Positions 54,377-63,914 of a stretch of 64,000 nt of DNA are shown in pieces (positions within the stretch are counted from its first letter, which is position 1; every line of letters starts with the position of its first letter). A program made the position numbers and the translations under genes. Source of the DNA: Anaerostipes faecalis (GTDB lineage: Bacteria > Bacillota > Clostridia > Lachnospirales > Lachnospiraceae); contig NZ_JABRXE010000004.1 of the NCBI RefSeq assembly GCF_018982945.1, positions 168,062 through 232,061 of the forward strand, given 5' to 3'. The notes beneath the pieces were generated by a model. The model had not been told where the DNA came from. It did no database searches and worked only from the letters and a program-made list of their open reading frames with translations.

Positions 54377-55584
54377 GAATCAATTATGAAAAAGCAGATT
54401 TAAATATTCGTGATAAGGTTGCTTTTACCGATCAAAAAAAAATAGATTTTCTCAAACAGGCAGATCAGGCAGGAATTGAACAGTGTATGGTGCTGTCCAC
54501 CTGTAATCGCAGTGAAGTGTATTATTTCTATGAAGAAGATGCCCAGATAGAAGTGATCGGTCATTTATATCAGGAAATGTTTCCGGATATTGATCTGACT
54601 GAATATATGATGACTAAAACTGGGGAGTCTGCGGTACATTATTTAATGAGGATCGCAGCAGGACTGGAATCTATGGTGCTGGGAGAAGATCAAATCCTTG
54701 GACAGGTAAAAGATGCATTGGATTTTTCCAGGACCATGGGAAGCTGCGGGAAACAGCTCAATAAGGTGGTTCGGGATGCAGTGACCTGTGCAAAGAAAAT
54801 TAAAACACAGCTAAAAATCAGTGAAAAACCTTTGTCAGTCAGCTATATAGGAATTCAGAAAGTGAAAGAAACCTGTGGAATTCAAGGGAAAAATGTTTTA
54901 GTGATAGGAAGTGGAAAAACAGCAGTTCTTGCTTTACGGTATTTGAAGGAGTATCAGGCAGGAAAAGTCTGGATTTGCAGCAGAACATTGTCTCATGCAG
55001 CAAAAGTACAGGAAGAATTTCCTGAAATACAGGTTTGTGAATATAAGGAACGGTATCGGGTTATGAAATTTTGTGATATCGTGATTTCGGCAACGTCTTC
55101 TCCACATTTGGTTATTCGTCAGGAGGAAGTTCAATCAGAGAATTCTTTAGTATTTCTGGATCTGGCAGCTCCAAGAGACATTGATGTTCGTTTGGCAGAT
55201 ATACCGAAAGTGATACTTTTTAATCTGGACACATTAAAAAATATTTCCATGGAAAATCAAAAAGAACGGGAGCGTCTTGTAGAAGAGAGCAAAGATATGA
55301 TTTATCAGGCATGCAGGGAAACTATGGAATGGCTGTCAGTCAGTCGTATGGATGAAACTATTGAATCCCTGCAGCAGAGATGCAGTGAAATTGTGGAGGA
55401 TAGTTACGGATATCTGTCCAGAAAGATAGATTTAAGTAAGAGGGAACAAAAAATTCTAAAAAAAGTGCTTAATGCTTCTTTGCAGAGATTGTTGAAAGAG
55501 CCGATTCAGGAATTAAAGCATTTGGATACAAAAGAAGAACAAGACCAGTATAAAGAAATCGTGCAGAAACTGTTTCAGATATAG
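54358..55584 (+). CDS. hemA: Glutamyl-tRNA reductase
   Basis: 408-residue NADPH enzyme that reduces glutamyl-tRNA, the first step of C5-pathway tetrapyrrole synthesis. The catalytic cysteine is in LSTCNRSEVYYF near residue 47, GLESMVLGEDQILGQVK near 103 is the family signature, and VIGSGKTAVLALRYL near 182 binds NADPH. The ATG at 54358 follows AAGGAAAG inside the end of hemL. Placement with hemL, hemB and sirC argues that the pathway feeds siroheme. Confidence 0.95.
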   Translation: MQFGFIGINYEKADLNIRDKVAFTDQKKIDFLKQADQAGIEQCMVLSTCNRSEVYYFYEEDAQIEVIGHLYQEMFPDIDLTEYMMTKTGESAVHYLMRIAAGLESMVLGEDQILGQVKDALDFSRTMGSCGKQLNKVVRDAVTCAKKIKTQLKISEKPLSVSYIGIQKVKETCGIQGKNVLVIGSGKTAVLALRYLKEYQAGKVWICSRTLSHAAKVQEEFPEIQVCEYKERYRVMKFCDIVISATSSPHLVIRQEEVQSENSLVFLDLAAPRDIDVRLADIPKVILFNLDTLKNISMENQKERERLVEESKDMIYQACRETMEWLSVSRMDETIESLQQRCSEIVEDSYGYLSRKIDLSKREQKILKKVLNASLQRLLKEPIQELKHLDTKEEQDQYKEIVQKLFQI

Positions 55585-55595
55585 GAGGATAAAAT

Positions 55596-57941
55596 ATGCA
55601 CTATAAAATCGGTTCCCGCGGGTCTAAATTAGCATTGATTCAAACAGAGTATGTATGTGAAAAATTAAGAAAAGCATATCCAGAGCATACGTTTGAAATT
55701 GTGATTGTAAAGACAAAGGGAGATAAGATTCAGAACCGGCCGTTAAATAAAATTGGTGGAAAAGGTTTATTTGTAAAAGAAATTGAAGAAAAAATCTTAA
55801 ATGGAGAACTTCATATGGGAGTCCACAGCATGAAGGATATGCCGGCAGAACCTGCCGATGGTCTGGTATTTACCAGACCTTGGAAACGTGAAGATCCAAG
55901 GGATGTATTGATTTTGCGGGAAAAAAATTCTCTGGAAGAATTATCAGAAGGAGCTGTCATCGGGACTGGAAGCAAACGGCGTGCATATCAGTTAAAAAAA
56001 CTTCGTCCGGATCTGCGTATTGTAGATATTCGAGGAAATGTGGATACCCGTCTTCGTAAAATGGAAGAGCAGAAGATGGATGGAATTGTACTGGCAGCAG
56101 CAGGGCTAAAACGTTTGGAGATGGAAAATCGAATTACCCAGTATTTGTCACCATCACAGATGATCTCTGCACCGGCACAAGGTGTTCTGGCATTGGAGGT
56201 CAGGGAAAATGACAGTCAGTTGATTGAAATGCTGGATGCATTTTGTGATGAGGAGATGGAACTGGCAGTCAGAGCAGAACGTGCTTTTTTGAAACGAATG
56301 GGTGGCGGCTGTCATATGCCTGTAGGTGCAATCTGTCAGAAAAAAAATGATGAAACGTTCCATATGGAAGTAATGTTTGGTGATGAGCAGGGACAGAAAT
56401 TGTCTTTTGCAGCGGTAGACGGTGTCAATCCGGAAGAAATGGCAAAGGAAGCAGAACAAAAGATCCGCCATCAAATGGCAGGAACGGTTACTTTGGCAGG
56501 AGCAGGACCTGGAGATCCTGGGCTTTTGACTCTCAAAGGGAAAGAAGCTATTGGGAAAGCAGATTGTATTATTTATGACCGTCTTGCAGCACCGGAATTG
56601 TTAAACTATGCAAAAGAAGATTGTGAAATGATTTATGCAGGAAAAGAAAATCATCATCATACTCTGAAACAGGAAGAAATTAATCAACTTTTAGCTGAAA
56701 AGGCCATGGAATATAAAAATGTCGTCCGTTTAAAAGGTGGAGATGTCTATGTGTTCGGCCGGGGTGGAGAAGAAGGATTATATTTAAAAGAACATGGGAT
56801 ACCATTTCGTGTGATCCCAGGAATCAGTTCAGCTATTGCAGGTCCGGCTTATGCGGGGATCCCAGTGACCCATCGAGGACTGGCTTCCGGATTTCATGTG
56901 GTAACTGCACATAACCGGAGAGATGAGCTGGCAGAGATTGATTTTGAGGCAATGGCAAGGTCAAAGGATACTTGTATATTTCTAATGGGATTATCAAAAG
57001 TACGTGAAATTGCACAACGCCTGATGGAAGAGGGAATGCCATCAGAAACTAAAACTGCGGTGATTTCCAAAGCCACAATGCCAGAACAAAGGGTATGCAG
57101 CAGTGATTTAGGACATATAGCAGAGGAAGTGGAGAAAGCAAAACTGCCATCGCCTGCCATTATTATTGTTGGGGATGTTGTTAGTTTAAGAGATTCGTTA
57201 AATGTGATGGAAAATTCCCTGAAAAAAGTCTGTGTGGTTCCTAAAATCGGAAAAGAAACTTCTAAGCTAACCAGAATTCTTCGAAAAAAGGGAGTAAAGG
57301 TTCGGGAGATTCAAGTGGGAGAAATTCAAATCAAAGAATGTCCAATGAGCCAAGAACAGTTACAGCAGGTGCAATGGCTGATCTTTACAAGCCGGAATGG
57401 AATTTGTGGATTTTTTGAAAATCTGTTTTCTTCTGGCTTGGACGCAAGAAGTCTGTCTGGGATCAAAGTCGCCGTCATTGGTGAGAAAACCAATGAATAT
57501 TTGAAACAATATGGCGTCTGTGCAGATCTAATTCCAAAGAAATTTAATGAAGAAGGTTTGCTTAGAGAACTTCAAAATCAGATAAAATCAACGGATACCG
57601 TCTGGTATTCTGGCGGAATGGCCGGTGGGGAGAAAATAAGAGAAACCCTTGGGGAAATATGTGGTTTTCAGGAACTATGTGTTTATGAAAATCGTACCGT
57701 CAACTTATCTGAGATTGATATGGAAGAAGATGCAAATATATTATTCACCTGTGCTTCTTCTGCTGAGCGATTGTTAAGTGCTATGAATCCGGAAGATGTA
57801 AAAAGGTGGAAAGAAAAGGGCATTGCTTATTCCATCGGATCTAAGACCAGTAAAAAACTTAAGGAGCTGGGAGTGGAACAGATTGTGGAAACACCACAGT
57901 CTACTTATGAAGCATTGGCAGAGATGTTTTTTAAAAAGTAA
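55596..57941 (+). CDS. hemC-cobA-hemD: Triple fusion: porphobilinogen deaminase, uroporphyrinogen-III methyltransferase, uroporphyrinogen-III synthase
   Basis: 781-residue three-enzyme polypeptide. Residues 1-290 are HemC, with Cys239 (GGGCHMP) carrying the dipyrromethane cofactor. Residues about 298-535 are the SAM-dependent methyltransferase (VTLAGAGPGDPGLLTLKG, VRLKGGDVYVFGRGGEE, TPVTHRG-like GIPVTHRG). Residues about 545-781 are HemD (FTSRNGICGFFENL, FTCASSAERLL). It would take porphobilinogen to precorrin-2 in one protein. The reading frame is continuous, with no stop or shift at the domain borders. GGAGG precedes the ATG. Confidence 0.95.
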   Translation: MHYKIGSRGSKLALIQTEYVCEKLRKAYPEHTFEIVIVKTKGDKIQNRPLNKIGGKGLFVKEIEEKILNGELHMGVHSMKDMPAEPADGLVFTRPWKREDPRDVLILREKNSLEELSEGAVIGTGSKRRAYQLKKLRPDLRIVDIRGNVDTRLRKMEEQKMDGIVLAAAGLKRLEMENRITQYLSPSQMISAPAQGVLALEVRENDSQLIEMLDAFCDEEMELAVRAERAFLKRMGGGCHMPVGAICQKKNDETFHMEVMFGDEQGQKLSFAAVDGVNPEEMAKEAEQKIRHQMAGTVTLAGAGPGDPGLLTLKGKEAIGKADCIIYDRLAAPELLNYAKEDCEMIYAGKENHHHTLKQEEINQLLAEKAMEYKNVVRLKGGDVYVFGRGGEEGLYLKEHGIPFRVIPGISSAIAGPAYAGIPVTHRGLASGFHVVTAHNRRDELAEIDFEAMARSKDTCIFLMGLSKVREIAQRLMEEGMPSETKTAVISKATMPEQRVCSSDLGHIAEEVEKAKLPSPAIIIVGDVVSLRDSLNVMENSLKKVCVVPKIGKETSKLTRILRKKGVKVREIQVGEIQIKECPMSQEQLQQVQWLIFTSRNGICGFFENLFSSGLDARSLSGIKVAVIGEKTNEYLKQYGVCADLIPKKFNEEGLLRELQNQIKSTDTVWYSGGMAGGEKIRETLGEICGFQELCVYENRTVNLSEIDMEEDANILFTCASSAERLLSAMNPEDVKRWKEKGIAYSIGSKTSKKLKELGVEQIVETPQSTYEALAEMFFKK

Positions 57942-57957
57942 AAAATGAGCCAGAGAG

Positions 57958-57994
57958 CAGGCAGTGAAATGAAAATGATACATTTTGCTGCCTG
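57958..57994 (+). terminator. Weak terminator-like hairpin after the hemC-cobA-hemD fusion gene
   Basis: CAGGCAG (57958-57964) pairs with CTGCCTG (57988-57994), with some pairing inside but no clear T-run. Confidence 0.4.
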
Positions 57995-58054
57995 ATTCCA
58001 TATTTTAAAGAACAACATATAATATAGTGTAATAAGAGATCTGAAAGGATGAAT

Positions 58055-58990
58055 ATGGAAGATTTTTTTCAACAATCAATGGAGTTACATCTCTTCTTTG
58101 CAAGAATCATGAAAGAACATGCCTTGTTTCTCCAGACAGGATTTCAAATGATAAATAAAGAACAGATTCGAAAAGCTAACTGGTTTCGAAATCAATTTGA
58201 GGATTTATTAAGGGATGTAGTGAAAGTTTCCGATGGTATGGTTTGTGACAGAATCTTAAAATCAGGAGAAATCATTACAGAGTTTACCTTTCTGGCTGAA
58301 CGGAAAACCAGTCAGTTAACAGGAGTGCCAATTGATAGCAGGATTACCAGACAAGAGAGAAAAATCATTGGGAAAGCTCATCAAGGATGCAGTGAGAGAC
58401 AAAGGAACAGAAAAGCCAGTCAGATTAATCAAAGAGCACTGAACCTGTTAAATGGTCTGATCGCATTTAAGGAACAATTATATGTCCAAGTAACCCGATG
58501 TGGATTATTTACTGCCAATTATCCTTTGTTAATACAGCATATTACACGAGAAGCTAAATTATACCGTTCTTTTGTAAGGATGCTGGAAAGGAAGGGAAGA
58601 ATCTGTCGGGAGGATATGTGTAAAACAGAGTTGTTCTGGAATCAGATCATGATGGAGCATGCACTTTTTATCCGTGGCTTATTGGATCCAACCGAAGAAA
58701 AATTAATTGATACTGCCGATCAGTTTGCAAAAGAATATTGTCATCTTTTAGAAGAAGCAGAGAAAAAGAATTGTGAAATAATAAAAGAAAACGTGGGAAA
58801 GACCATTGAAATAACAGAAAAATATCGGGATTTTAAAGAAGCAGGAACAAAAGGTATTACAGAATGTCAGATTCAGTCTGTTATCCTGCCGTTACTGGCT
58901 GATCATGTACTTCGAGAAGCAAATCATTATCTGAGACTGTTGAAGGAAAAAAGCGAGGATGACTTATGGACCTGTGCAGATATCCGGTAA
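58055..58990 (+). CDS. DUF2935-like helical protein
   Basis: 311-residue all-helical protein with two similar halves. MELHLFFARIMKEHALFLQTGF (about residues 8-29) is echoed by the TELFWNQIMMEHALFIRGLL segment (about residues 190-210), and HEA-type histidine/glutamate pairs recur (ITREAKLYRS, LREANHYLRL). This matches the DUF2935 family, whose function is unknown; the His/Glu pattern hints at metal binding. The ATG at 58055 is preferred because AAAGG is too close to 58049. It overlaps the next gene by 25 bases, so the pair is translationally coupled. Confidence 0.75.
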   Translation: MEDFFQQSMELHLFFARIMKEHALFLQTGFQMINKEQIRKANWFRNQFEDLLRDVVKVSDGMVCDRILKSGEIITEFTFLAERKTSQLTGVPIDSRITRQERKIIGKAHQGCSERQRNRKASQINQRALNLLNGLIAFKEQLYVQVTRCGLFTANYPLLIQHITREAKLYRSFVRMLERKGRICREDMCKTELFWNQIMMEHALFIRGLLDPTEEKLIDTADQFAKEYCHLLEEAEKKNCEIIKENVGKTIEITEKYRDFKEAGTKGITECQIQSVILPLLADHVLREANHYLRLLKEKSEDDLWTCADIR

Positions 58991-61900
58991 AACAGACAGT
59001 CCGTACCTTTCAGATTGAAGCTATAGAAATCCCGATTGTTTATAATAAGTACGGAGATTATGATCCCAATGGTCTGATTTATGTATTGGAGAAGGATGCA
59101 AAAGAAGTAAAAAACAAAGCACTGGAAAAATTCCATCAGAAAATCCCGCAGCCCTGTGATCTCGTAAAACCGTTGGTAATCCGGGCAAATCTGGGAGATG
59201 AAATTATTGTTGAATTTCATCATTCCTTAAAGAGAAAATTATCCATTCATGTGCAGGGACTTTTGTATGATGTGAAGACATCGGATGGTACGGCAGCAGG
59301 AAGAAATCCTGACAGTACCACGGGAGACAAGATAATTTATCACTGGTATGCACAGAAAGAAGGAGTCTATCTGTTTTCAGATATGGGGGATACCAGAAGC
59401 AGTGAAGAAGGTACCAATGTTCATGGCCTATTTGGAGCTGTTATTGTAGAAGCACCAGAGTCTACATGGAAAGATCCGGAAACCGGGGAAGAACTGGAAA
59501 GTGGATTATTTGCAGATATATATCATCCGGTGAATCCTGCTTTTAGGGAGTATGCGGTATTTTTTCATGATGAACTGGAAATCGGGAACAAGGATGGCCG
59601 GCAGCCTGTAGATCCTCATACAGGATTACCATCCGCCACTACAGGAATCAGTTATCGTTCAGAGCCAATGAGAAACCGAATGCCATTGACGGAAGAACAT
59701 GCAGATACCGGGGAAGACATATCCATGAGTTCGTGGGTGTACGGAGATCCGGCACCGCCAATTTTGAAAGCTTATGTGGGAGATCCTTCTAAAATCCGTC
59801 TGATTCATGGGGGAATTAAAGAAACACATGTATTTCATCTTCATAATCATCAATGGAGAAAAATTGCAGGAGATATTCGCTCTACAATTATAGATTCCAT
59901 TTCCATCAGTCCTCAGGAGTGCTACACTCTGGAAATTCTTCACGGGGCGGGAAGTCTTAATGGAATGATAGGAGATGCAATTTTCCATTGTCATCTGTAC
60001 CCTCATTTTCATGAAGGAATGTGGACATTATGGAGAATATATGATCGGCTGCAGGATGGGACTGGAAAACTGCCAGATGGAACGTTGATTCCACCACTGA
60101 TACCGTTGAAAGACCGGCCGAAACCGCCTAAAAAAGATCAGTTGCATCCAGGATATCCAAATTTTATCAATGGAACATTTGGAGAGCGACCGTTACAGCC
60201 ACCACTGGGAATTCTGACAGAAGAAGGGGAAAATAAAATTGATCCGACACCTTTAGAGAAGGCTAATTTTGTTGAAGGTTTCGAAAGAGGAGCTTTATAT
60301 ACAGATACATGTCCGTGTCATACAGATAGATGTGACTGTGAATCTGCAAAAGATGTGAAATTATTTGAGATTGCTGCTGTTCAGGCAAAAGTTGTTTATA
60401 ACCGCTATGGATGGAATGATCCGCAGGGAAGATTTTTTGTCTTAAAAGAGGAGCTGGAACGTCACGGTGGGCTGGATGCATATATAGATAAGGTGGAAAA
60501 AGGGAAAATATGTGTAGAACCGTTGGTAATCCGCGCAAATGCAGGCGATTGTATTGAAATAAGGTTTACCAATCTTCTGCCGGAATATATAGAAGAAAGT
60601 CCTTTTCAGTTAAAAACTTTGACTGACATTGTGGGATACCATATTCACCTTGTGAAATTTGATACCATTGTATCAGATGGAGCTGCAAACGGATGGAATA
60701 ATATTGCTGGAGCAAGAAAATATGAAACATTGGTGGAACGGTTTTTTGCTAATACAGAATTAAATACGGTATTTTTCCATGACCATTTATTTGCCAATTC
60801 TCACCAACATCATGGAATGTTTGGAGCATTGATCGTTGAAGAAGCAGGTGCAACGTTCCATCATATTCGTACAGGGAAACCTTTATCTTTCGGAACGAAA
60901 GCAGTCATAAAACGAAGAGACGGAACATCCTTCCGGGAATATGCTTTGTTTGTGCATGATTTTGCACTTTTGTTTGATAAGGACGGAAATCCGTTGAATC
61001 CACCAGAAGTACCGGGATCTCATGATGATCCGGGAGTTATGGGAATTAACTATCGTTCAGAGCCTATGAGGGAACGTCTTAACGGAAAAGAAGACCCGGC
61101 CTATCTTTTTAGTTCCTTTGTTCATGGGGATCCGGCAACGCCAATTCTGGAAGCATATCCCGGAGATGAAATGATCATACGTCTGTTGGACGGTGCCCAT
61201 GAAGAACAACATGCCTTTAACATTGCTGGTATGTCATGGAGAAAGGAGATTGGCAATGCTGCTTCTCCGTATACGGCATCTCAAACCCTGGGAATTTCAG
61301 AAGTTTTTAATCTGCATATTGATAAACATTATGGATGTGGAGATTATCTATACTATTTTGGAGGCATTGATGATGCGTGGCTGGGATTATGGGGAATCAT
61401 ACGTGTTTATGACAGGAAAAAGAAACGATTGAAGCCATTGTGTAAAGGAAAGGGACAGATTTTACCATTGCCGCCATGTCCGGAAAAAGGTGCTGTTATA
61501 CGAAAATATGAAGTTGCGGCGATCAGCCGTAATATTGAATACAATCGCTATGGAGATCATGATCCCAATGGTCTGATGTTTGTACCAGTGGAAGATATGG
61601 ATATGATTTTATCGGGAAAGACAGCCCCTAAACCGTTAATTATCCGGGCCAATGCAGGAGATTGGATTGAAATTATCCTCCACAATGAACTGAAAGAGCA
61701 AATTCCTTATTTTGATTATCCAAGTGTGCCTTTGGATAAAAAATACAGGCCATCCATGAGAGTTTCTTTGAATCCTCAGTTTCTGCAATATGATGTGGTG
61801 TGTGATTCTGGAATCAATGTAGGATATAATAACCGGGAGCAGACGGTAGGTCCGGGAGAAAGCAAAAAATATCTTTGGCATGCAGATAAAGAATACGGCT

Positions 61901-62637
61901 CCTGTATCATACAGTCTTTTGGAGATATGAGAAATCACCGGTATCATGGATTGTTTGGAGCGATTATCATTGAACCTCCGGCATCAAAATGGTATCAGAG
62001 TTTTACAAAATTAAATGGAGTTCATGAAGAACAGGCAGTCATAACTGCCCCAGGGGTTGGTAGTTTTCGGGAATTTGTCGTTTTTGTTCAAAATGGAATC
62101 CGCCTGTTAGATGAAGATGGAAATTTGATTCAGACGGCAAAAGGAGAAGACGGAGAAGGTGTTGATCATGAAGATACCGGGGAAAAAGGATATAATTATC
62201 GTTCTGAGCGATTTGAGAACCGGCTGGAACGAGACCCGAGAATATCTAAAGTGTTCAGCAGTAAAATCCATGGGGATCCGGCAACGCCTGTTTATAAGGC
62301 ATATACAGGAGAACGTGTTGTATTCCGAACCATGATGCCGGCAGATAAACCTAGAAATACAGGTTTTGCTGTTCATGGACATATGTGGAGGGAACAGCCG
62401 GAGAATCCTTATTCCAGAGTGATTCCTTTACAGGGAGCAGTCAGTATTGGAAATAAATTTGACATGGAACTGGAAAATGGTGCTGCCTGTCCTGGAGATT
62501 ACCTTTATCGGTCCGGCAGTCTCAAATGGGATGTGGAATCCGGTATGTGGGGAATCTTCAGGGTTCTTAGACAGGGATTTGGATGTAAATGTAAAAATTT
62601 ATGCAGACGGGTTATCGGACGATTTAGTGGAGAATAA
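58966..62637 (+). CDS. Six-domain multicopper-oxidase-like protein
   Basis: 1223 residues in three repeated units (starting near residues 13, 460 and 846, each with a Y-N-x-Y/R-Y-G-x-x-DP motif), so about six cupredoxin domains as in ceruloplasmin and MnxG-type manganese oxidases. A full set of copper motifs occurs once: H288-x2-H291-x-H293 and H341-C342-H343-x3-H347-x4-M352 in domain 2, and H559-x-H561 plus H605-x-H607 in domain 3. Domains 1, 4, 5 and 6 have lost most ligands. There is no signal peptide. Substrate (metal ion or other) is unknown. Confidence 0.85.
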   Translation: MDLCRYPVKQTVRTFQIEAIEIPIVYNKYGDYDPNGLIYVLEKDAKEVKNKALEKFHQKIPQPCDLVKPLVIRANLGDEIIVEFHHSLKRKLSIHVQGLLYDVKTSDGTAAGRNPDSTTGDKIIYHWYAQKEGVYLFSDMGDTRSSEEGTNVHGLFGAVIVEAPESTWKDPETGEELESGLFADIYHPVNPAFREYAVFFHDELEIGNKDGRQPVDPHTGLPSATTGISYRSEPMRNRMPLTEEHADTGEDISMSSWVYGDPAPPILKAYVGDPSKIRLIHGGIKETHVFHLHNHQWRKIAGDIRSTIIDSISISPQECYTLEILHGAGSLNGMIGDAIFHCHLYPHFHEGMWTLWRIYDRLQDGTGKLPDGTLIPPLIPLKDRPKPPKKDQLHPGYPNFINGTFGERPLQPPLGILTEEGENKIDPTPLEKANFVEGFERGALYTDTCPCHTDRCDCESAKDVKLFEIAAVQAKVVYNRYGWNDPQGRFFVLKEELERHGGLDAYIDKVEKGKICVEPLVIRANAGDCIEIRFTNLLPEYIEESPFQLKTLTDIVGYHIHLVKFDTIVSDGAANGWNNIAGARKYETLVERFFANTELNTVFFHDHLFANSHQHHGMFGALIVEEAGATFHHIRTGKPLSFGTKAVIKRRDGTSFREYALFVHDFALLFDKDGNPLNPPEVPGSHDDPGVMGINYRSEPMRERLNGKEDPAYLFSSFVHGDPATPILEAYPGDEMIIRLLDGAHEEQHAFNIAGMSWRKEIGNAASPYTASQTLGISEVFNLHIDKHYGCGDYLYYFGGIDDAWLGLWGIIRVYDRKKKRLKPLCKGKGQILPLPPCPEKGAVIRKYEVAAISRNIEYNRYGDHDPNGLMFVPVEDMDMILSGKTAPKPLIIRANAGDWIEIILHNELKEQIPYFDYPSVPLDKKYRPSMRVSLNPQFLQYDVVCDSGINVGYNNREQTVGPGESKKYLWHADKEYGSCIIQSFGDMRNHRYHGLFGAIIIEPPASKWYQSFTKLNGVHEEQAVITAPGVGSFREFVVFVQNGIRLLDEDGNLIQTAKGEDGEGVDHEDTGEKGYNYRSERFENRLERDPRISKVFSSKIHGDPATPVYKAYTGERVVFRTMMPADKPRNTGFAVHGHMWREQPENPYSRVIPLQGAVSIGNKFDMELENGAACPGDYLYRSGSLKWDVESGMWGIFRVLRQGFGCKCKNLCRRVIGRFSGE

Positions 62638-62663
62638 AAAAAGCCGGTCATTATTTGACCGGC
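62633..62663 (-). terminator. Terminator of the minus-strand hypothetical pair
   Basis: GCCGGTCA (62643-62650) pairs with TGACCGGC (62656-62663); on the minus strand it is followed by a run of T. Confidence 0.85.
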
Positions 62664-62671
62664 AACCACAT

Positions 62672-63274
62672 TTAAAGCTGCAATTCTATAATCTCTTTGA
62701 TATTAAAAAATTCTTTTTCATATTTTGGATGAAATGAACGCAGTTCATCTATAATGTATTGTTTTGGAAAATGCTGCAGATATTGCTGTTCTTTATAAAT
62801 GGCATCTATATACTGTTCAATCAGATCAATCCCGGTAAGATTCATATCCACTCCAAATACAGGATAGTCCATGGTGATAATATGTTCCATCGGTGCAAAC
62901 TGTACATCATAGTACATAAAAAATCCGGGAAGAGCTTTTTCTACGGTATCACGGTAATTTATATTGCCGTAATCACAGAAAAATGTCATCAGAGTATTGT
63001 ATTTCTTTTGTGTATTCTTTACTTTTTCTATTACAGCCTTATAGCCTAGTTCATATGCTGATTTTGCCGATGGAATATATGAAGAAACCAATGCTTTGCT
63101 TTTTTGATTAAGAAAGTGTGCAATGCAATACTGCACGGATTCCATTAATATTTTAGCTCTTTCATAAGTAATAGAACTACTCTCTTTTGATGTATATCTT
63201 TCAGCCAGCTCTGCCACCAATGGAATTAAGTCCTCCATTGTATAAAAATCTGTTACATCGGTTTTATTTTTCAT
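62672..63274 (-). CDS. Hypothetical protein (possibly DUF6179)
   Basis: 200-residue soluble, mostly helical protein with no signal peptide or membrane segment. Recognisable stretches are MEDLIPLVAELAERYTSKESSS near the N-terminus, LMESVQYCIAH near residue 48 and FAPMEHIITMDYPVF near residue 125. I recall similar proteins in Lachnospiraceae annotated only as DUF6179, next to a DUF6323 protein, but cannot confirm it. It overlaps the upstream gene by 11 bases. No function can be proposed. Confidence 0.7.
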   Translation of the reverse strand: MKNKTDVTDFYTMEDLIPLVAELAERYTSKESSSITYERAKILMESVQYCIAHFLNQKSKALVSSYIPSAKSAYELGYKAVIEKVKNTQKKYNTLMTFFCDYGNINYRDTVEKALPGFFMYYDVQFAPMEHIITMDYPVFGVDMNLTGIDLIEQYIDAIYKEQQYLQHFPKQYIIDELRSFHPKYEKEFFNIKEIIELQL

Positions 63275-63725
63275 TATCAGAATATCTCCCTATAAATTTA
63301 TGTGTCTTAGCACGAATATCTCTGGCAAATCGTTCCATACAGGTGCTTTCTAAATACTCAAGAGATCCCTGGCATTCTCCATCAAAAGCCTCTCTCATGT
63401 AAGAAAGTAATTCATCATCTGTTAGTTCATCCATAGACTCATTTTTGTATAAATAGAAAATTTCCTGTAAGGCTGCGACTGTTTCTGCATAATTCTCCTG
63501 AAAAATAAAATCAGAATCGCAAAATGCAAATATAAGATTTTCAAGAATTCCTTTACCGAATTCCACTCGCTGCTGTTTGATTAAACATTCTTGTCGTTCC
63601 ACGATCAGTTCAGAAATTTCAGCATCTGTTAATTGTAATCCAAACTGCCTGGTGTATTCATTTGTCTTTTGTAATACTTCCAGTTGCTTTTTACTCTCAA
63701 AAGCTATCATAAAATTATCTTCCAT
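63264..63725 (-). CDS. Hypothetical protein (possibly DUF6323)
   Basis: 153-residue acidic, helical protein of unknown function (QLTDAEISELIVERQECLIK; GECQGSLEYLESTCMERFAR). It is the first gene of a two-gene minus-strand operon, overlapping the next by 11 bases after a GGAGGC ribosome binding site. No catalytic motif, signal peptide or membrane helix is seen. The DUF label is from memory and tentative. Confidence 0.7.
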   Translation of the reverse strand: MEDNFMIAFESKKQLEVLQKTNEYTRQFGLQLTDAEISELIVERQECLIKQQRVEFGKGILENLIFAFCDSDFIFQENYAETVAALQEIFYLYKNESMDELTDDELLSYMREAFDGECQGSLEYLESTCMERFARDIRAKTHKFIGRYSDNEK

Positions 63726-63825
63726 AACAAAGCCTCCACTGCCATGTAGTTAGGAGATTATACTGTGTAATTCAGCCTATGACCAGTCTTGAAAAATTTG
63801 TGATTTTGTGGTAATATAAACACAT

Positions 63826-63872
63826 AAAGCAAGAGAAAATTTTGAGTATTTCATGATTTTCTCTTGCTTTTT
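63826..63872 (+). terminator. Terminator-like hairpin
   Basis: AAAGCAAGAGAAAAT (63826-63840) pairs with ATTTTCTCTTGCTTT (63856-63870), followed by T. No plus-strand gene ends just before it, so its owner is unclear. Confidence 0.6.
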
Positions 63873-63914
63873 ATTGGTGACTTTAGTCTGTTGAGTGCTG
63901 GAGTGTTCTTCAGA

